64,000 nucleotides of DNA from Nematopogon swammerdamellus (Eukaryota; Arthropoda; Insecta; Lepidoptera; Adelidae), in NCBI GenBank assembly GCA_946902875.1, contig OX336348.1, positions 18,873,741 to 18,937,740 of the forward strand. Direction: 5' to 3'. Shown piece by piece: positions 62,540-64,000 of this stretch; the first letter of the stretch is position 1; each line of letters begins with the position of its first letter. Made by a program: the position numbers and the translations under genes. Under the pieces are notes generated by a model. That model was not told the origin of the DNA. It did no database searches and saw only the letters and a list, made by a program, of their open reading frames with translations.

Positions 62540-63144
62540 GCGTTTGTGGTGTTGCTGCGGAATGAAGTCGGCTAGCACGCAATGACGCGCACTGTATGTG
62601 GTTACCTGAATCTAAGTGGCTGAAGGCCTGTAACACCATGTGTTGATAATAATGGACCTCTACTAGGGGTCCTCCGATGATGTCTGAATTAATATGTAAG
62701 ATAAATACAACCGAGGCGAATGTGAATTCCCGTCTATTTGGGATATATTTTGACCGCCTGGCAACCCATTAGTCAACACCGCGATGTGCTGTGTTGCCAA
62801 ATACAGCAAACAGAAATTCCATACAGACGCTTCCGATCTTTTTCGTTACGTCAAACAATATATAATTTTAGTATGGGCTGACAGCGGGAAGAGATCGTGG
62901 AAATTCACGCTCGGTAAATGATGCAATAATGTGTGCTCGGTTACGTAGTGAGAGTGTAGTACGCCGAGATATGTGTGATTGAATTTTCAAAAATGTAGGT
63001 TGGCAGTAATAATATTGAATAGTAACGGACGTCTCACGTGTACCGTAGCCTTAGTACGGAGTATTTTCCTCCGTACTGGCAATGTGTCTCTGACACTTCG
63101 GTAAACGGCATTTCGACGTCCGCTATTAAAATTCACTACGTGAC
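62540..63144. other. Unassigned DNA
   Basis: No gene, tandem repeat or recognisable element seen on either strand. Base composition is balanced, unlike the G-poor regions elsewhere in the window. Confidence 0.45.
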
Positions 63145-63346
63145 ACACTGAATGAAAGGTCGGTCGAAACGGCTATGCAAATAGTTTGTGTTTTCCGTCC
63201 AGTTCAGTGTAGCCGGCACGACCGAAGGGAAGCACTGACGTGGTACCAAGTTCACCCGGTGTTATGGGCTGACATCACGGATGTTGTAGGTGATGTAGCC
63301 AACCGTGTCAGATTCCATAAACAAAAAAAAAAAAAAAAAAAAAAAG
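63145..63346 (+). mobile_element. SINE 3' body with A tail
   Basis: Plus-strand copy starting near ACTGAATGAAAGGTCGGTCG and ending TCAGATTCCATAAAC followed by about 22 A residues. The Pol III head is missing. Matches 26371-26545 and the reverse of 40455-40707. Confidence 0.88.
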
Positions 63347-63490
63347 GACATAGAAGGCATCTGCAAATGGGCCAAGCGTTTTGGGGTTCTAATTAACCCT
63401 GTTAAAACACAGGATACAATAATTCGCAGTAGGAGACTTGTTAGCAAAATTGACAAACATGCCATACAATCGATAGCTGTGGACTCGACA
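63347..63490 (+). pseudogene. Reverse transcriptase fragment of a non-LTR element
   Basis: Directly after the SINE tail the plus strand encodes DIEGICKWAKRFGVLINPVK then TQDTIIRSRRLVSKID, the region just after the YxDD box in Jockey/CR1-type RT (lysine-containing NPxKT motif). About 48 codons remain. The SINE lies directly upstream, so the rest is lost or displaced. Confidence 0.7.
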
Positions 63491-63496
63491 GTCATA

Positions 63497-64000
63497 CTTA
63501 TTTATTTATTTATTTATTTATTTGGGAAGCTTAACAGCTACAATGTACAAAGTTACAATAATAGATTAAAAAACAATATAGCCAATAACAAAGTTCCACT
63601 TTTTACAAGATTGCTTACTGTTATTTTCCTATGCTACAAACAAAAACGAAAAAAAAACTAGATTTTAATTACAAAGGGGAGCGTGTTGTGAGGGTGTGTT
63701 AGGGTGTGTGCGTGTGTCTATGAGCTGTAGTAGGCTATGTGTGCGTATGTATGTGAGGGTGTGTGTGTGTGAAGGAGGGTGTGTGTGTGAGGGTATGTGT
63801 ATGTGTGTATTTGTATAAATTAGTTGGTTATTACTTCAGTTAATTTGTTACAAAATGCACGTTTCGAGATGCTGTTGAATATATCAATTGTGCCAAACGA
63901 TTTATTATAAGTAGCCATGCACCTATTGATTATGGAGTTTTTGGCATAGTTAGTATGGCATTTAGGGATAAAGAACAGAGGCGGATCACGAGTTCGCACT
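63497..64000 (-). mobile_element. 3' end of a minus-strand non-LTR element, cut by the window edge
   Basis: (TTTA)n at 63497-63523 is the tail of a minus-strand element. The 3' UTR contains GT-rich microsatellites (63677-63812). Coding sequence begins at 63820 and continues past 64000. Confidence 0.75.
63820..64000 (-). CDS. C-terminal end of a non-LTR ORF2 (partial)
   Basis: Minus-strand codons from the window edge read FFIPKCHTNYAKNSIINRCM, then ATYNKSFGTIDIFN, ending AFCNKLTEVITN and a TAA at 63820-63822. The Pro-x-Cys-x-Thr-Asn-Tyr pattern followed by a short basic tail is typical of the extreme C-terminus of Jockey/CR1-superfamily ORF2. The frame has no breaks over the visible 59 codons. 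Confidence 0.7.
   Translation of the reverse strand, partial: VRTRDPPLFFIPKCHTNYAKNSIINRCMATYNKSFGTIDIFNSISKRAFCNKLTEVITN

Overview
The window is a transposon-dense piece of an insect genome, most likely Lepidoptera. The case rests on its repeat content: the scattered 'GTCCAGCAGTGGACG'-type repeat (about 25.66 and 61.27 kb), the 'ACCCGACTATGG' repeat family, GTCTGTCTGTCCGTCC tracts, Bel-Pao, Ty3/Gypsy, R1-like and Jockey/CR1-like retroelements, and tailed SINEs. There are no operons, ribosome binding sites or CRISPR arrays. I cannot assign a single confident single-copy host gene; one compact minus-strand unit at 61.7-62.5 kb is the best non-transposon candidate.

Layout. 1-12.2 kb: a (TA)n tract, two arrays of a 68-bp palindromic minisatellite, a 0.5-kb TAGGA pentamer array and three copies of a 1-kb foldback element. 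These interrupt the 3' half of a minus-strand Ty3/Gypsy element. That element runs from gag (20.7 kb) through pol (19.8-12.2 kb, then 6.2-5.9 kb) into two further sense-strand ORFs: a coiled-coil ORF (5.5-5.8 kb) and a BTB/POZ ORF (3.4-4.3 kb). Its pol is split by two recent non-LTR insertions (13.8-14.5 and 14.8-18.4 kb); in both cases removing the insert plus one target-site copy restores the frame. Gag and pol are joined at a textbook -1 slippery heptamer. 20.7-27.7 kb: G-poor unassigned DNA with a 126-bp tandem array and a decayed DNA transposon with long inverted repeats. 27.7-37.1 kb: a complete-ended Bel-Pao element with 1.15-kb LTRs, 5-bp TSD and PBS, in minus orientation. Its gag is split by an R1-clade insertion, and its pol has lost the RT and integrase catalytic cores, largely in frame. 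37.1-40.1 kb: G-poor DNA with two more tandem arrays. 40.1-45.0 kb: SINEs, then a decayed plus-strand non-LTR element carrying a MITE and a 2-kb foldback. 45.9-46.2 kb: a SINE with a tRNA-like head. 46.4-60.8 kb: a plus-strand non-LTR element (PHD-finger ORF1, EN-RT ORF2) whose 3' end is split by an 8.6-kb palindromic insertion with 1.7-kb arms. The palindrome core holds two head-to-head fragments of the 14.8-18.4 kb element family, one containing an ORF1-only retroelement. 60.8-64 kb: a full-length composite tRNA/5S-headed SINE, microsatellites, the small minus-strand unit, another SINE and the ends of further non-LTR elements.

The most interesting signals are the Gypsy element carrying a G-patch upstream of protease and a BTB ORF where env would sit; the catalytically gutted but frame-preserving Bel-Pao element; the SINE family whose body is joined to two different Pol III heads, one containing a 5S-rRNA-like block between its A and B boxes; and the large palindrome. 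All family assignments come from reading motifs by eye; no database search was possible.
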